From contig OU862928.1 of NCBI GenBank assembly GCA_917880885.1, positions 8,947,721 to 9,011,720 on the forward strand: 64,000 nt of DNA, in the 5' to 3' direction. Shown piece after piece: positions 21,935 to 33,699 of the stretch. The notes under the pieces were generated by a model that ran no database searches, was not told the DNA's origin, and worked only from the letters and a program-made list of their open reading frames with translations. This stretch comes from Limnephilus marmoratus (Eukaryota > Arthropoda > Insecta > Trichoptera > Limnephilidae). The stretch's first letter is position 1, and every line of letters starts with the position of its first letter. Made by a program: the position numbers and the translations under genes.

Positions 21935-22010
21935 TAGTCACCCCAAGGTCATAGGTCACCCCAAGGTCGTAGGTCACTTCAAGGTCGTGGGTCACCCCAA
22001 GGTTTTAGGT
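21935..22010. repeat. GTCACCCCAAGGTCATAG tandem repeat
   Basis: About five imperfect copies of a 16-18 bp unit. Confidence 0.7.
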
Positions 22011-22489
22011 AAAATAATTTTTCAGTTTGGGTATTTTGTCCTCGATCCAAAATTAAGATTTGTATGAAACGGACCTCGCATCCATTCCCTAATGTACGAG
22101 TAGTAGCGTTTAGGTATGTTAGTGCAATGGAATAGAGTAATGTTTCTTGTTGTTCTTGTGGGTATTTGTAAGTTTATAAGTTACATTTTGGAGTTTAGTA
22201 TTATTTACTTTGAACATTTTAGCGTCAACTGAGAAAATAATTATGGATATAACGATTGAGGTTATTTCGTTAACTGCGTTGAGCGTTGTCGACATTAAGT
22301 GTTTATTTATATCAGTTATTTGTTAAAACAGGTCTAGCGGCTGGTTGCATGTTGTGCCGCGGTGAGATAGCGGGATGGACCCGATGGACGGCGAGGGCAA
22401 TAAAGGGTCAGGGCCGTAGTTAGATTTATCAACAACAACAGTACATTATTAATTTGAATCATCTTAAAAATTTTATTCCTTTTATCAAT

Positions 22490-22750
22490 TACCAGAGTGG
22501 AAGATACTCTCAGTATCGCCCTGGTGTAAGACCACCATTTAGAATTAAAACGTTACTTAAAATGGCATTAGCCGTGTTTGGTGACCAGATCTGAATAGCC
22601 AGGTACTTCCTCACCTTCCTCTTCCATATCTACTTCCACTCCCCACTACATTCAGCCGCACAACGTACCCCAATTGGGGATGCCATAGTCTCACTGGCTT
22701 CAAACGGGAGCAGTTGGGACTCATGTGCGGTATTCGTATAAAAAAAAAGA
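22490..22750 (+). mobile_element. SINE-2 copy, headless
   Basis: The body from CCAGAGTGGAAGATACTCTC through GTGACCAGATCTGAATAGCC to GGGATGCCATAGTCTCACTG and an A-rich tail closely matches 62709-62966. Confidence 0.8.
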
Positions 22751-22764
22751 ATCAGAGCGATTAG

Positions 22765-22900
22765 ATACTTAAATAATAATGGATTTTCAGAATTCGCCAA
22801 TCATCTTATTGATACCTTTAGTCAAAGCACCGGTGCTAAAAGACTTAATAATTTAAAACCACTCGAAATAAAAGAAAGCTACCAAAACCCAAATCCTTAA
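22765..22900 (+). mobile_element. Penelope-like GIY-YIG domain fragment
   Basis: A short frame reads RYLNNNGFSEFANHLIDT, very close to LRNNNYSEFANHLIESGHNF at 50324-50545 on the minus strand. This is the region of the GIY-YIG nuclease of Penelope-like elements ending in the ANHL motif. Only about 45 codons remain. Confidence 0.6.
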
Positions 22901-24340
22901 TAATCAGTTAAATGTGTCCAATAGCCATATATTAGGGATATTTCCCATAAACTCGTAAAAATCCTTAAGATGAATATATACGTGAAATCCTATTTAGATA
23001 CTATTTTGATTAATCTTTACGACGAATCGGCTTACAGTATGAACATCAAAAAATATGCTACGGATAAATCGAAGCTTTTACTAGCTTTTCTATGTATTGG
23101 AATTACAATAAAATTATTATTTACATAACAAAAAATATAAGCGTAAACCACAAAAAAAATGTTTTTTCATGACTTAACTATGAAGTAATACAAGAAACAA
23201 TTTTTAAAAAATACCCCTTTATGGTAAGACTATTTTTGAGGTTTTCCATGCTCTAACTTTTTTCGTTCTTATAAAATTATGCACAAAATAAATAAAAACA
23301 CTTTTTTGCTTACTAGCCTCGTGCAAAAAGACGCTCGATTTTAAAATTTTGCAGGCGTGAGATTCGAAATATTTCTAGTGTTTATATTCCTCTTAATATC
23401 CTGCTCGTGTGACGTTTTGTCCATGTAGATATAATATGGTTATTAATTGGATATCATCCATCTCTTTCTCTATATCACAGATTTTAATTTCACTTTCTCT
23501 CTGTTATTTTTTATTATGTTTATATTTTGTCTTGTCTCTTTCTGTGTGTATGTAATAAGTTCACAAATTATTATACTTATCAAGGAAGACTTATTTTCAA
23601 CCGATTACCGGATGAAATTAGAAAAATTAATGATAAAATCCAATTAATAAACACTGTAAAAAAATATTTTAAAGATAATCTCAAAAAAAAAAACAGTTTC
23701 CGACTAATCTAATCTACTTATAACTCAGTTTCCAAGTGATACTCCATTCTTCAAATAAGTTAAATTTTGTATTGTTTTTAGCAACTAATTACAATAATTC
23801 TGGACACATTATCCAAACAGTAAAATTGTTTTGATAGTAGATAAATACTTATAATCACATATCACCGAACTTACAACTTATTGTTTTTTACATTCACATT
23901 GTAATTTAAGAACTTAAATATAGCATTAAAAAATGTACACTACTCTTCCAGACACAAGCTAACGCTTCCATGGAAGAGTGGTATTAACATATTTGAATAT
24001 GAACATGTAAGCAAATTAATACATCATCTAAATGTACATTATATTTTATATGCTATAATCAATAAACGTTTGATATAAAAAAAAATTAAATAAAATAAAA
24101 AAAAATGTATATTTTTTGTCAGTTTAATTATATACCTTGAAGGTACTTGTGGCGAAAACAGTTGACATTAAAAAAAATTATAAATAATTCGTGGTTACCA
24201 ACAAAATTATTGTTTAATTCAGTTGATATTTTTTCCATCATCAAAGATAGATTCCGGAATGTTTGGGCAGAGTACTGGAACATTGCTAGCCAATCCAAGG
24301 GAGCCTGCTAGACCTCAACGAAAAGGACCATCCCATCAGT
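22901..24340. other. AT-rich stretch with a LINE C-terminal remnant
   Basis: At 23587-23712 a plus-strand frame reads NRLPDEIRKINDKIQLINTV then KKYFKDNLKKK, the typical last segment of LINE ORF2. The rest has no recognised feature. Confidence 0.5.
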
Positions 24341-24346
24341 GACGTC

Positions 24347-24671
24347 CAAAGATATTCTAATACAGAAGAGATATGCTATGGTGTCCGCGCAACTGTCGCC
24401 GGAGTACGCGCTAATTAGCGTAGTTTTCATACAAAAGAAATTTGTTCATTTCGTTGATTTTTTGAAAATGTGCATTAATATTGTTTAACAATATATTTTG
24501 AATAAGGAAAGAATTCGTTCATTTAGTTTAACGTTCGTTTGGTTTATTCGTTAATTATTTGTTCTTTTAGTTTATTTGTTAATTGGTAAACAATATCGGC
24601 GACACCCGGAAGCGCAGACCCACATAGTAAAAACAGCAGATAGCACATCTACTTATATTCCAATATCTTTG
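24347..24671 (+). mobile_element. hAT-like MITE (family shared with 60229-60520)
   Basis: Termini CAAAGATATT...AATATCTTTG are flanked by perfect 8-bp duplications GTGACGTC (24339-24346 and 24672-24679). The 325-bp interior contains TACGCGCTAATTAGCG and a TTCGTTCATTTAGTTTAACG region shared with the second copy. It has no coding capacity. Confidence 0.88.
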
Positions 24672-24679
24672 GTGACGTC

Positions 24680-24870
24680 CCATCATAGACCGGTCAGTGG
24701 TTGAGTGGGCATAGCGCTTGGGTCCCGCCTGGGCGTCGCGTGTTCGATTCCTCGGCTGGCTAAGTCCTCCATCACAACACAAGCAACATTTTCGGCTTTC
24801 TGTGGTGGTAGTAGGAGATTTTCAAACATTTTTGGGTTATTCGTAACCCGGGAATGTTTGTCTTTCTTTA
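24680..24870 (+). mobile_element. SINE-3, tRNA-related
   Basis: The head GGTCAGTGGTTGAGTGGGCA and GTGTTCGATTCCTC resemble A and B boxes of a tRNA-derived pol III promoter. The body (ATTTTCGGCTTTCTGTGGTG, TTATTCGTAACCCGGG) matches the minus-strand copy at 60100-60560. It ends in an A-run. Confidence 0.7.
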
Positions 24871-25022
24871 AAAAAAAAAAAATTAAATCAAAACCGTGGT
24901 TTCAACTTAATTCCTCCATATTTCCAAAAAATGGATTTGTTCATTTATTCGATTGAGAATCGAACATTGTTCCGTTCCTTCTCAAAACTAAACTAGTTTA
25001 TATTTTATTCGTCATTTTAGAA

Positions 25023-25325
25023 ATTTCAGAACGACTGTTCCTTCTTCAGGGCAAACCTAAACTGATTTGACAGTTATGAAGTGTTGATGGGAACAATGTA
25101 TTATTAAGGTAGGGGTGGAGTCGTTGCTAGGTATTAACGAAGAGTGGGTGGGTAGGGGAACATATCCATGATTGGGCTTAATGAAGAGTAGGTGGGTAGG
25201 GGAACATTAATACCTAGCAACGACTCCACCCCTACCATAATAATACATTGTTCCCATCCATATTTCATAACCGTCAAATCAGTATATATTTGCCCTGAAG
25301 AAGGAACCGTCGTTCTGAAACCGGT
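25023..25325. repeat. Foldback element with hammerhead-like cores in both arms
   Basis: Outer arms (25023-25140 and 25206-25325) are inverted copies with blocks GATGGGAACAATGTATTATT and GGGTGGAGTCGTTGCTAGG. Each arm end encodes CTGAAGA, a 5-bp stem GGAAC/GTTCT with a 4-nt loop, then GAAA, the pattern of a hammerhead ribozyme core. A direct repeat of GAGTGGGTGGGTAGGGGAAC lies in the centre. Confidence 0.75.
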
Positions 25326-25439
25326 CGGCTTTACTCAAATATAAAAGTGGTTCAAACAAAGTTAAATTGTTTCATTTATCTATAATGGATAACCACAAAG
25401 TTATATCTACATTCAAAAGTATAGAAAATTTGTATATTT

Positions 25440-25690
25440 ACAGCACGTTCCAGAGTTATTCTCGGAATCGCCTTTGCGAAATACCTTAATTTCAGAATCG
25501 AAACTTGTCTTGAAACACATACAAGTACATTAGGCGTGTTTAGTGACGTGATACGAATAGCCAGATATCTTCTTCTTCGCGTCTCCTTCCCCTCCTTACC
25601 GTTTCCAGCCTCTCAACAAACCTACTCAAGTTGTTTAAGGGTTCCCAATCTTTTAAACAATTACTTCTGTACACAGTAGAAATTGTGTAT
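25440..25690 (+). mobile_element. SINE-2 copy, diverged and headless
   Basis: Shows diverged forms of the SINE-2 body: TTCCAGAGT, TGTTTAGTGACGTGATACGA then ATAGCCAG, and a CTTCCCCTCC stretch. Confidence 0.55.
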
Positions 25691-26097
25691 CCAAATTTCA
25701 ATTCTTTAATAAACCAAAACGTAAATGACTCGTGAAATCAAGCAATTTTTTGTGAAATAAGAGCTTGTTCATTATATTAAGCGCAATCACAACTTATTCC
25801 CACTACGAAAAATTACTACATTTAGACATTTTCCATGATTCCTTGCAAACATACAAAACTAATTTATTAAATTTCTTGGCGTGATGTAAAAACATATTAT
25901 ATATTTAAAACTACTTACACTTAACATTTCACTAAACCTTTATCAGTCAATTACAATTCAGTGAGCAAATAATTCTTGTTTATTATTAATTTTTTAAACT
26001 TTATGAGTAAAATCTCAAATTATAATATTTAATTAAATGAAGACAATATTAGCGAAACTCAATCGAAATCTGGAGACAAAAAATCAGAAAAGATATT

Positions 26098-26169
26098 GGC
26101 TCCGCTGGGACTCGAACCCAGAACCCTTTTCTTACATGGAAACAGCTCTACCGATTAAGCTACGGAACC
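26098..26169 (-). tRNA. tRNA-like sequence (anticodon position TGT), mirror copy
   Basis: Inverted copy of 26402-26473 with the same cloverleaf features. Confidence 0.5.
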
Positions 26170-26401
26170 CATATTAATTCGGTCACTTTTAACTGAATCA
26201 TACTTCGACTAAGAACTACCAACATTATCTTCATTTACTTAACGCACATATTATTGGCTGCATATATGATTACAAGATTCAACTCGAACTAAATGCATAT
26301 ATAAAGATAGCAGCCAATAATATGTGCGTTAAGTAAATGAAGATAATGTTGGCAGTTCTTAGTCGAAGTATGATACAGTTAAAAGTGACCGAATTAATAT
26401 G

Positions 26402-26473
26402 GGTTCCGTAGCTTAATCGGTAGAGCTGTTTCCATGTAAGAAAAGGGTTCTGGGTTCGAGTCCCAGCGGAGCC
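26402..26473 (+). tRNA. tRNA-like sequence (anticodon position TGT), probably pseudogene
   Basis: The 72-nt sequence folds as a cloverleaf: acceptor GGTTCCG with CGGAGCC (full pairing counting one G-T), D-arm GCTT/GAGC, T-arm CTGGG-TTCGAGT-CCCAG. The anticodon stem has four pairs plus a G/A mismatch; the loop is CATGTAA, so a TGT anticodon (Thr) with A rather than U at position 33. B box GGTTCGAGTCC is intact. It could be transcribed by pol III, but a decoding role is doubtful. Confidence 0.55.
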
Positions 26474-26559
26474 AATATCTTTTCTGATTTTTCTGTCTCC
26501 AGATTTCGATTGAGTTTCGCTAATATTGTCTTCATTTAATTAAAAATAATTCTTGATTT

Positions 26560-28380
26560 TTAAATGTCTCTTTATGCCCCCCCCCCTCCATTTCTTTCTT
26601 TTTATTATTATTATTACTTGTTCATTCACTAATTAAGTTTTAAAACCTGTTATTACATAAGTCAGGCGTAACTACCAAATGACATTCTATGACTTACGTA
26701 ATAGGTACATAACCATGTAAGAATTTAACATCTTATAACTTGTATTATAATGTACTGTGTATATCTTACCTCCATTTATCTGAAAAAAAAGCTTGAAAAA
26801 TTAAATGTCATTAACGCGGTGACGTTTCTTTCAACAAACTGTGTTATTCTGCATTTATTTTTTTTTAAATACGTAAAATATAAGTTTATACCATTAAGTA
26901 TGTAGGTTATATACTTAAGTACAAATTTTATATCAGAGGAAATTTTGGTTTTGATTTATTAATCCTGATATTTTATAATATATATATATAAAGTAGATTT
27001 TCAGGCTAGTTTTTTTTTAAATTAACAATCTGTTTTCAAAGTTTAAAAAATTATATTAAAGATTAAAATTCTTTTGGCGAGGTTTTTTACAATGAATTTT
27101 TTATTTTACGAAAAAACGCAATTAATAAAATTAAAATTACGCTCTTTTGGATGCGAGGTCTATTGTTCACAGAATTACTTGTTAAATAAAGTTTGATTGG
27201 AGTTCCTCAATGTTTGACAAGTTTTGCCTTTAGAGGTTATCAAGAAGTGTTATACTATACCTGTTTGACTGGTATTTTAATCCTCTCCTTCTAATACATA
27301 ACATAGAATGCAAATTAATATAGTAGTGGCCCGACCAATGTGACTTGCAGAATTCCGCCAGAGGCGTATTGCAAAACTCAGTGAATAGATAATAATATTT
27401 TTTTTTGGTGAAACCGATTAATCATTTTCAAAGTTCGTAATAGGCCACTTGTACCACATTTTTTTTTTTTTTTTCGTTTTAGGCAAAATATTCTAAGACA
27501 TTCTGTTTATTTATTTTTTTAATCGTATTTTTGAAACCCTGGAGATTTTTTGAAAATTTCAATCCGAAAAATCAGACCATATTTTATAAACCGGAAAAAC
27601 GCGACATAATTTTCTAGGTGCGAAAAAACGATAATTACATAGCCGAAAATCATTTTTTTTTTAAAAAACGTTTTCCACACGAACGGCACAGGAGAATAAC
27701 GAGGCACACCAAAAATATTACATCTCATAAATATTTTTTTCTTGATCCAGCTTATTGATCATAAATCATTATAATGTACAACGTCTATATTAATAAATCC
27801 AATGTAATATACTTGTACTTGAAAATTATAATAATAATAAGAATATTATAAAATTTGGTTTTGATTAAATCAGCACCATAATATACCTCTAAAACACGTA
27901 CCGACATCTAAAATGTACGGAGTTCTCTTCATGACATCTGTCAAAAATTCAAACCAAATGATAAGTTCGCAGAGAACAAACAATAAATCTAGTGAAATTA
28001 AAAAATTAAAAAAATCACCTGAAAACAAAGTGATGCATATAAAAAAAAAAATTAGTGTGGAATTTTACAAAATTAATAGGAACATTTTCGGAGATGGGAC
28101 ATTTTCATGTAGTGTGACATCACGAGACCAAATAATGGATTTATTTTTTTTTAAATAAAAAAACTGTACATTTCTAAAAAATTTACTAACTTTTTAGTAA
28201 TCTTAGTAAAAATATCTATCCACACGATTTTTTCCAAGTCGTTATGAAATCCATGCAAGTGTAAGTTCTTTCTTGAATGCATTATCAATTTAATTGGCCA
28301 GTCCCAGTCAATGAGTCGATTAGTCTTTTGCAGTCAGAGGACACGTGTTCGAAATCCGCAAGCGCAATCATCATCAATTT
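26560..28380. other. AT-rich intergenic stretch
   Basis: Homopolymer runs and short frames only. A possible tRNA-like B box (GTGTTCGAAATCCG) occurs at 28345-28360, perhaps a SINE relic. Nothing else is recognised. Confidence 0.4.
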
Positions 28381-28394
28381 ACAATAAATAATGT

Positions 28395-28480
28395 AACTTT
28401 TTTTACATTAATTCCACACAGAAGGTATGAGAAAAAGCATTTCCTCTAGCGCCCATGTCATCTTTAGAGATGCTGTGCTT
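28395..28480 (-). mobile_element. LINE/SINE-1 type 3' tail, decayed
   Basis: Reverse-complemented it gives GCATCTCTAAAGATGACATG and the TTCTGTGTGGAATTAATGTA then A-run. The hairpin stem is mutated. Confidence 0.5.
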
Positions 28481-28659
28481 ACCAACCAGTTTCGTTAATT
28501 TATAACAACTTGATTCAATAAAAAATACCAAAAAGGGTTATGAAGGAAAAACAAGAAAATAATTTGCAATTAATAAGTATTTAAAATAAAATGAATATAA
28601 CAAAGTAGGTATATAATATCACATGCATTTTGTATATTACAGATTTATTGTTAGAAAAA

Positions 28660-28790
28660 AGTAGATACAGAGTTGGGTCATTGCTATTTTTGTTATCAGT
28701 TAATGTTATGTTAGTAACGTTAGGTAGATTATAGTCACCTGCAATGATTATTGTGGTTTCAGGGTATTTAGACTTAATAAAAAGCTTCGT
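28660..28790 (-). mobile_element. LINE endonuclease fragment
   Basis: The minus strand reads FIKSKYPETTIIIAGDYNLP followed by NVTNITLTDNKNSNDPTLY. AGDYNLP is the APE-endonuclease GDFN motif of LINE ORF2. Confidence 0.7.
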
Positions 28791-28892
28791 GTCGATTAGA
28801 ACAGGTTAAGGTTATAACAAGTCAAACGAGCCACATTTAATTAGATACTGTACCGCAAGTAAGTGTACTTGATCTCTTTATTTACATTTAAT

Positions 28893-29075
28893 TAGCGACC
28901 TGTGTGACATTGAAATTGTCCGTCAAATCGTAACCTTAGCCGACCATACAGTACCACTCTGCCAAGCAGAAACATGGAATGAGGTATACACAAAGGCCGA
29001 AAAAGGTTTATCGGTCGTTAAAAATTGGCTAAACAACAATATTCTTACTTTTTGGAATTCACTCACTTTTAACTA
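28893..29075 (+). mobile_element. LINE reverse-transcriptase fragment (YADD region)
   Basis: The frame reads CDIEIVRQIVTLADHTVPLC then QAETWNEVYTKAEKGLSVVK and NWLNNNILTF. The YADDT catalytic box has decayed to LADHT, so it is inactive. The right end abuts sequence in the opposite orientation. Confidence 0.7.
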
Positions 29076-29179
29076 TATTCAATACTAGTTGTATTGTAGG
29101 GGTCTATGGAGATGTCACGGTGCGGTGTGTGAGAGAGATTCAAGATATTTTTTCTTTTGAAGGAAAAAGACTTACGTAC

Positions 29180-30700
29180 ATTGTGCATCTCATATCTTGA
29201 AAAAACTGCAGCATTATTGTGATAAAGAATAATAGCCTTACTAAAAAACCCAGTGAAAATTTTATTCAATTGACAAACGGCCGCGGATGTGTAAACATTA
29301 CTAATTAAAAAATTGTTCATGGAAAAAAATACACTTGGTTTACATGGCCTGAGAGGGTAGTTTATTGTCACATAAATAATTATGTGACTTATGCAGTTCT
29401 TGCTTAGGTGTTTATTTTGTCTATGGTGTTTTTTGGATACTGGTAATTTTTTGAAAAAGAGAGAGGTTCCTTTTTGTTTATGGTCACTTCCTCCCGATCA
29501 ACTTGGGCGGTTGGATCGGGAATTGGTCACTCACCATCAAGGTGTTTAAATTTTAGTTTAAATCATGAGAATCTAAGTGGATTTAAAACTTAAAAGAACG
29601 CGGGTTGTTTTTACGTAACACGCGAGGCTCGTGTACGTGTAATTTATAGTGGATGACTTGAAAGTCACATTTTTTCTCGATGTGGTTGGTCGTCGCCGGC
29701 CGTGATATATTTTCGGCCATGTTTTAATTTTAAAAGTGTGATCGAATGTTCCATTAGTTGTCCCGGTCCTAGGATGTATCCTTGGAAATTGGAATAAAAG
29801 AATTACCGACAGTTAAACGGAGTGTTAAGCTTGTGGAATTATATTTCGGTCGTGAGTTGCATAACACGCGCTCGGAGTACGGCCGGCGTATTAAGCCGAA
29901 TCGAATCGTGATTTTACAATCCTCACTCGCCTTGCAATCGTTGTTTTGCCAAAATCATGAAGACGCTGATTTTCATCGGCCGAGATTGTTATTTATTTGG
30001 GACAAGTTCGACACTCATTCCCCATTAATCCCGCCACGTTGTCTGGGAGCCTGTACCTTTCTCGTGTGGAGGCTGTCTGGGTCATCACCACATCACCAAT
30101 CCATCCTCATGGAAAGCCCTAGGCTGGCTTTCGTCCAGGCGCGGACTGGAACGTGCTACCCGCAATTTCCTGGTGGGCCGGCCTTCATCCTGGTGCGGAC
30201 CTCTCCAAGGAACATCATCACGGCATTCTTTAGTTAGATAGTTAGTTTAGCGAGTCCATCTGGTATGTGTATTTTTATATATTTCTTTTGTTACCCTGGT
30301 AAGAAATTTGCACACTTCCATGTTGCTTTTGTTCAATACATATTTTTAAAGTTCATCTTCTTTGATTTTTCCGAAACCCTACCTACATGATAGACAACTA
30401 CTTGGCCCACTATCCTGAGTCCTGGTTTCTGCTCTGCCGCAAGGTTACATTTCATACGAGCATGATTCGTTACATTATCTCTGTTTTAGTAATGATATTT
30501 GAACGAAATTTGAAATTTTTGCAAAGTATTTTGAATGTTCTATATATTTTTTTTATTTTTGAAGGTGTCGTAAAAACAAATACCATTTATGAAAACTAGA
30601 TAAAATTACCTTTTAGATTTGTGTAATTGAAATACACTTTAGTTTTTAAAAACTGCCATATATTAAGATTCAAACGCGAAAAAAAAATGGAATTTTTTTT
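29180..30700 (+). mobile_element. LINE fragment split by a solo LTR
   Basis: The two parts, 29180-29365 and 30475-30700, together match the window start (1-370) reverse-complemented. The join point GTTTATCTCTG is intact at 225-240 on the other strand. Confidence 0.75.
29366..30474. mobile_element. Solo LTR, 1109 bp
   Basis: The insert starts TGTCACATAA and ends GATTCGTTACA (TG...CA), with TTAT on each side (29362-29365, 30475-30478). The empty site is seen at the window start, which confirms both boundaries. No primer-binding site or coding region adjoins it. A 151-codon frame at 29782-30237 has no similarity I recognise and is probably fortuitous. Gypsy or BEL/Pao origin cannot be decided. 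Confidence 0.85.
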
Positions 30701-30709
30701 TTACCAAAA

Positions 30710-31990
30710 CATATTTGATGAATGTGTACAGAAATTTATAAAAAACAAAATTAAAAAAATACTGACCTTTTGTATAATGAATTTGGAACGAAACTGTCAC
30801 CTCACTTTTTCCTCGTGCATACAATAAAAAAATAATAATAAATTTCAAAGTTTTTTTATTGCCAAAAAACTATCCTAAAATAATAATACCGACTTTTATA
30901 ACAGATTTCTTGCAACTTTAAAGACGTTAATTTCATTGATACGTTTAGGGACACGTGTATTAGGTATTAATATTTAAAAAAAACACAACTTTTATGAAAT
31001 TCTCAGAAAATAAAATCATTTAAATGAAAATTTGAATTTTCATGTTTTACATAAAATACTTATTGATATTTCAATTTTTAAAGTATGATTATTTTTATTA
31101 TAACTTGACTAAAACTTATTAAAAACCACAAAAATCGGTAAATATATCAAGTATACGAATATAATGGTGAACTAGTCATATTATTAGAAATTACGATCAC
31201 ATTTGAGTAATAATATTACACACACATCCGAGGAGTGATTTTTTTTCGCGCTTTCAGCCCGAACCACCTGGCGGTTATGAAGGAAAACACACAATTTAGT
31301 ACTTACACTATGAAAAATTACATTGTTGCCAGACTTATAAAATACATTTTAAGAACAAACCTTATTAGTAATATTATCGTGTTTTAGTGTATTTTTGTTT
31401 TATTCATGTTGCTGCAGCAACGCGGGTTATCGGGCGTGCTGTGTTTTTTTTAGTAAGGCTGTATATGTTTACTGCCTTTTTGTGTCGTCACGGTAATATT
31501 AACAGCGCTTCATCGGTTGTTTGGTTCCAAAATTGTCGAATTTTAAAAAGTCACTAGGTAATTGGCATTTGCCAAGTACAGCCGAGCGTTGTCGTTGGAG
31601 CTCATAGTGACTTATGATTTTATTAAATCATATTTTTTATGTATTTGTATATATATAAATAATGTAAATTAATAGTTGAACAGCCCTTCACAGGTGTGAA
31701 GTAGGAGAGGGTAGGTAGTGAGTTATTATACACTGATTGAAACATAATAATATTTTTTATTGACCCATTTGTATTTTGACAGTGATCAGTGAATCGTATT
31801 CTTTCAGTTATTAAAGATAAACAAAATTATTTTTTTAATTACAAGATGTACAATTTAGAATCACTTTTTCAATAGTACAGTAGCAATTTTTTCTGGTAAT
31901 GTACGTTTTCATCCTCCGACAAAATATCCCTTGACATAAAATCCCAAGCACAAAATGTATCTCCACTACGCTGAATTCTTTCCTATAACT
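30710..31990. other. AT-rich intergenic stretch
   Basis: No domain, array or element terminus recognised. Confidence 0.35.
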
Positions 31991-31999
31991 ATTTTTTAA

Positions 32000-32840
32000 C
32001 AATAATTTATTATCTTTACAGAATGTCTGTATTATTTTTGTCTCATTTTACTATTTTTTAACAATAATTTATTATCTTTACATGATGTCTGTATTATTTT
32101 TGTCTCATTTTACTATTTTTTAACAATAATTTATTTTCTTTACAGGATGTCTGTATTATTTTTGTCTCATTTTACTATTTTTAACAATAATTTTTTTTCT
32201 TTACAGGATGTCTGTATTATTTATGTCTCATTTTACTATTTTTTAACAATAATTTATTTTCTTTACAGGATGTCTGTATTATTTTTGTCTCATTTTACTA
32301 TTTTTAACAATAATTTATTTTCTTTACAGGATGTCTGTATTATTTTTGTCTCATTTTACTATTTTTTAACAATAATTTATTTTCTTTACAGGATGTCTGT
32401 ATTATTTTTGTCTCATTTTACTATTTTTTAACAATAATTTATTTTCTTTACAGGATGTCTGTATTATTTTTGTCTCATTTTACTATTTTAAACAATAATT
32501 TATTTTCTTTACAGGATGTCTGTATTATTTTTGTCTCATTTTACTATTTTTTAACAATAATTTATTTTCTTTACAGGATGTCTGTATTATTTTTGTCTCA
32601 TTTTACTATTTTTAACAATAATTTATTATCTTTACAGGATGTCTGTATTATTTTTGTCTCATTTTACTATTTTTTAACAATAATTTATTTTCTTTACAGG
32701 ATGTCTGTATTATTTTTGTCTTATTTTACTATTTTTAACAATAATTTATTTTCTTTGCAGAATGTCTGTATTATTTTTGTTCGATTTGACTATTTTGAAC
32801 AATAATTTATTGTCTTTACAGGATATCTGCATTACTTTTG
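32000..32840 (+). repeat. 61-62 bp tandem array, 14 copies
   Basis: Unit: TTTACAGGATGTCTGTATTA then TTTTTGTCTCATTTTACTAT, T-run, AACAATAATTTATTTTC. Length differences come from the T-run. ATGTCTG occurs at 32023, 32085, 32147, 32208, 32270 and onward. The plus-strand frames through it are products of the repetition. Confidence 0.95.
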
Positions 32841-32852
32841 TCTAATTTTTTG

Positions 32853-32905
32853 TTAGGTTAGGTTAAGTTAGGTTAGGTTATGTAAGGTTATTTTAGATTA
32901 GGTTT
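32853..32905 (+). repeat. TTAGG-like repeats
   Basis: About eight TTAGG units with variants TTAAG, TTATG and TAAGG directly follow the 61-bp array. TTAGG is the insect telomere repeat, but short AGGTT runs are also common inside insect chromosomes. Confidence 0.7.
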
Positions 32906-33640
32906 TAGAAGATATTTTGTCAGGAATATTTTTTCGGGGGTGTTTTGTCGCGGGAAAAAACGCGCAGAACCATTTTTTCTAATGTAATGCGTGTAAAGGC
33001 AACTTTGTGATATTTGAATTGAGCAATATAAAAATACGTGCACTTTGGACTGAAGCCAGTATTGCCGCACAATATGTAATCTTGGTAATAATTGGTATCA
33101 TATTGATGAACTAAATAAAGGTAATATAAAGAATTATCTCTTGTAATTGTTATGCAGTTTTCAGAGCGTATATTTATTAGTTCTTTTATCTCGAAAACGT
33201 TCTCATTGTCGAATTACTTCGTCTCGTACTTATTAGGACAAGAGATGCTATTAGTTAGTTTTTCATCCCGCTGCTCAGGCATAAAGATGTGATCCCCAGA
33301 AGGGATGTCACAGCTGTGATGAGCAATAAAAGGTTAGGTTTTAACTCTAGAAAGCAAATTGCTTCCCGGTTCTTGCGCGCTACTCCGAGTGAACCTCTTA
33401 CTGAACTGACCCAAGAGACGCTTCGTAACACGTCAGTTTTAGAGTTTAGTTAACCCAGAGGCAGAAAATACTCGTTGAAACCCTTTTAATAACACGAAGG
33501 GTAACGCAGCACTTTGATTTCCCTTAGTTTTTGACCGACACAGGTGTGTAATCTATTTCTTGGTGAAGCCATAAAAGTTTTTGTTAAAGTTTCACTCTCT
33601 CTTATAATTGTTGATTTGGTAAAAATACGTGTCATATTTG
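32906..33640. other. Stretch between repeats and gene A 3' end
   Basis: Contains TCGCGGGAAAAAACGCGC near 32950 and a moderately GC-rich piece at 33290-33460, possibly a repeat. No exon was recognised. Confidence 0.35.
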
Positions 33641-33699
33641 CAAATTGATAATACCCAAAATAAAGACTAATACATAGTGTTCATCGTTAAAATTGTGCA

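Larger units (their letters stand above)
26033..26545. repeat. Palindromic element with tRNA-like genes in both arms
   Basis: Two arms of about 230 bp (26033-26262 and 26312-26545) are near-perfect inverted copies. From the outside they contain TTAAATGAAGACAATATTAG, ACTCAATCGAAATCTGGAGA, a tRNA-like sequence, and AAGAACTACCAACATTATCT. TTAA lies just outside both ends (part of a longer TTAATTAA). The central 50 bp is unique. The same arm end recurs at 53453 and 54831. Confidence 0.85.

Noticed and set aside
29782..30237. A 151-codon frame inside the solo LTR
   Set aside because: No domain is recognised, and it lies within LTR boundaries fixed by an empty site.
32147..32805. Two long plus-strand frames with a repeated MSVLFLSHFTIFNNN unit
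   Set aside because: They come from the 61-bp tandem array; frame changes follow T-run length, and no start context or domain supports a protein.
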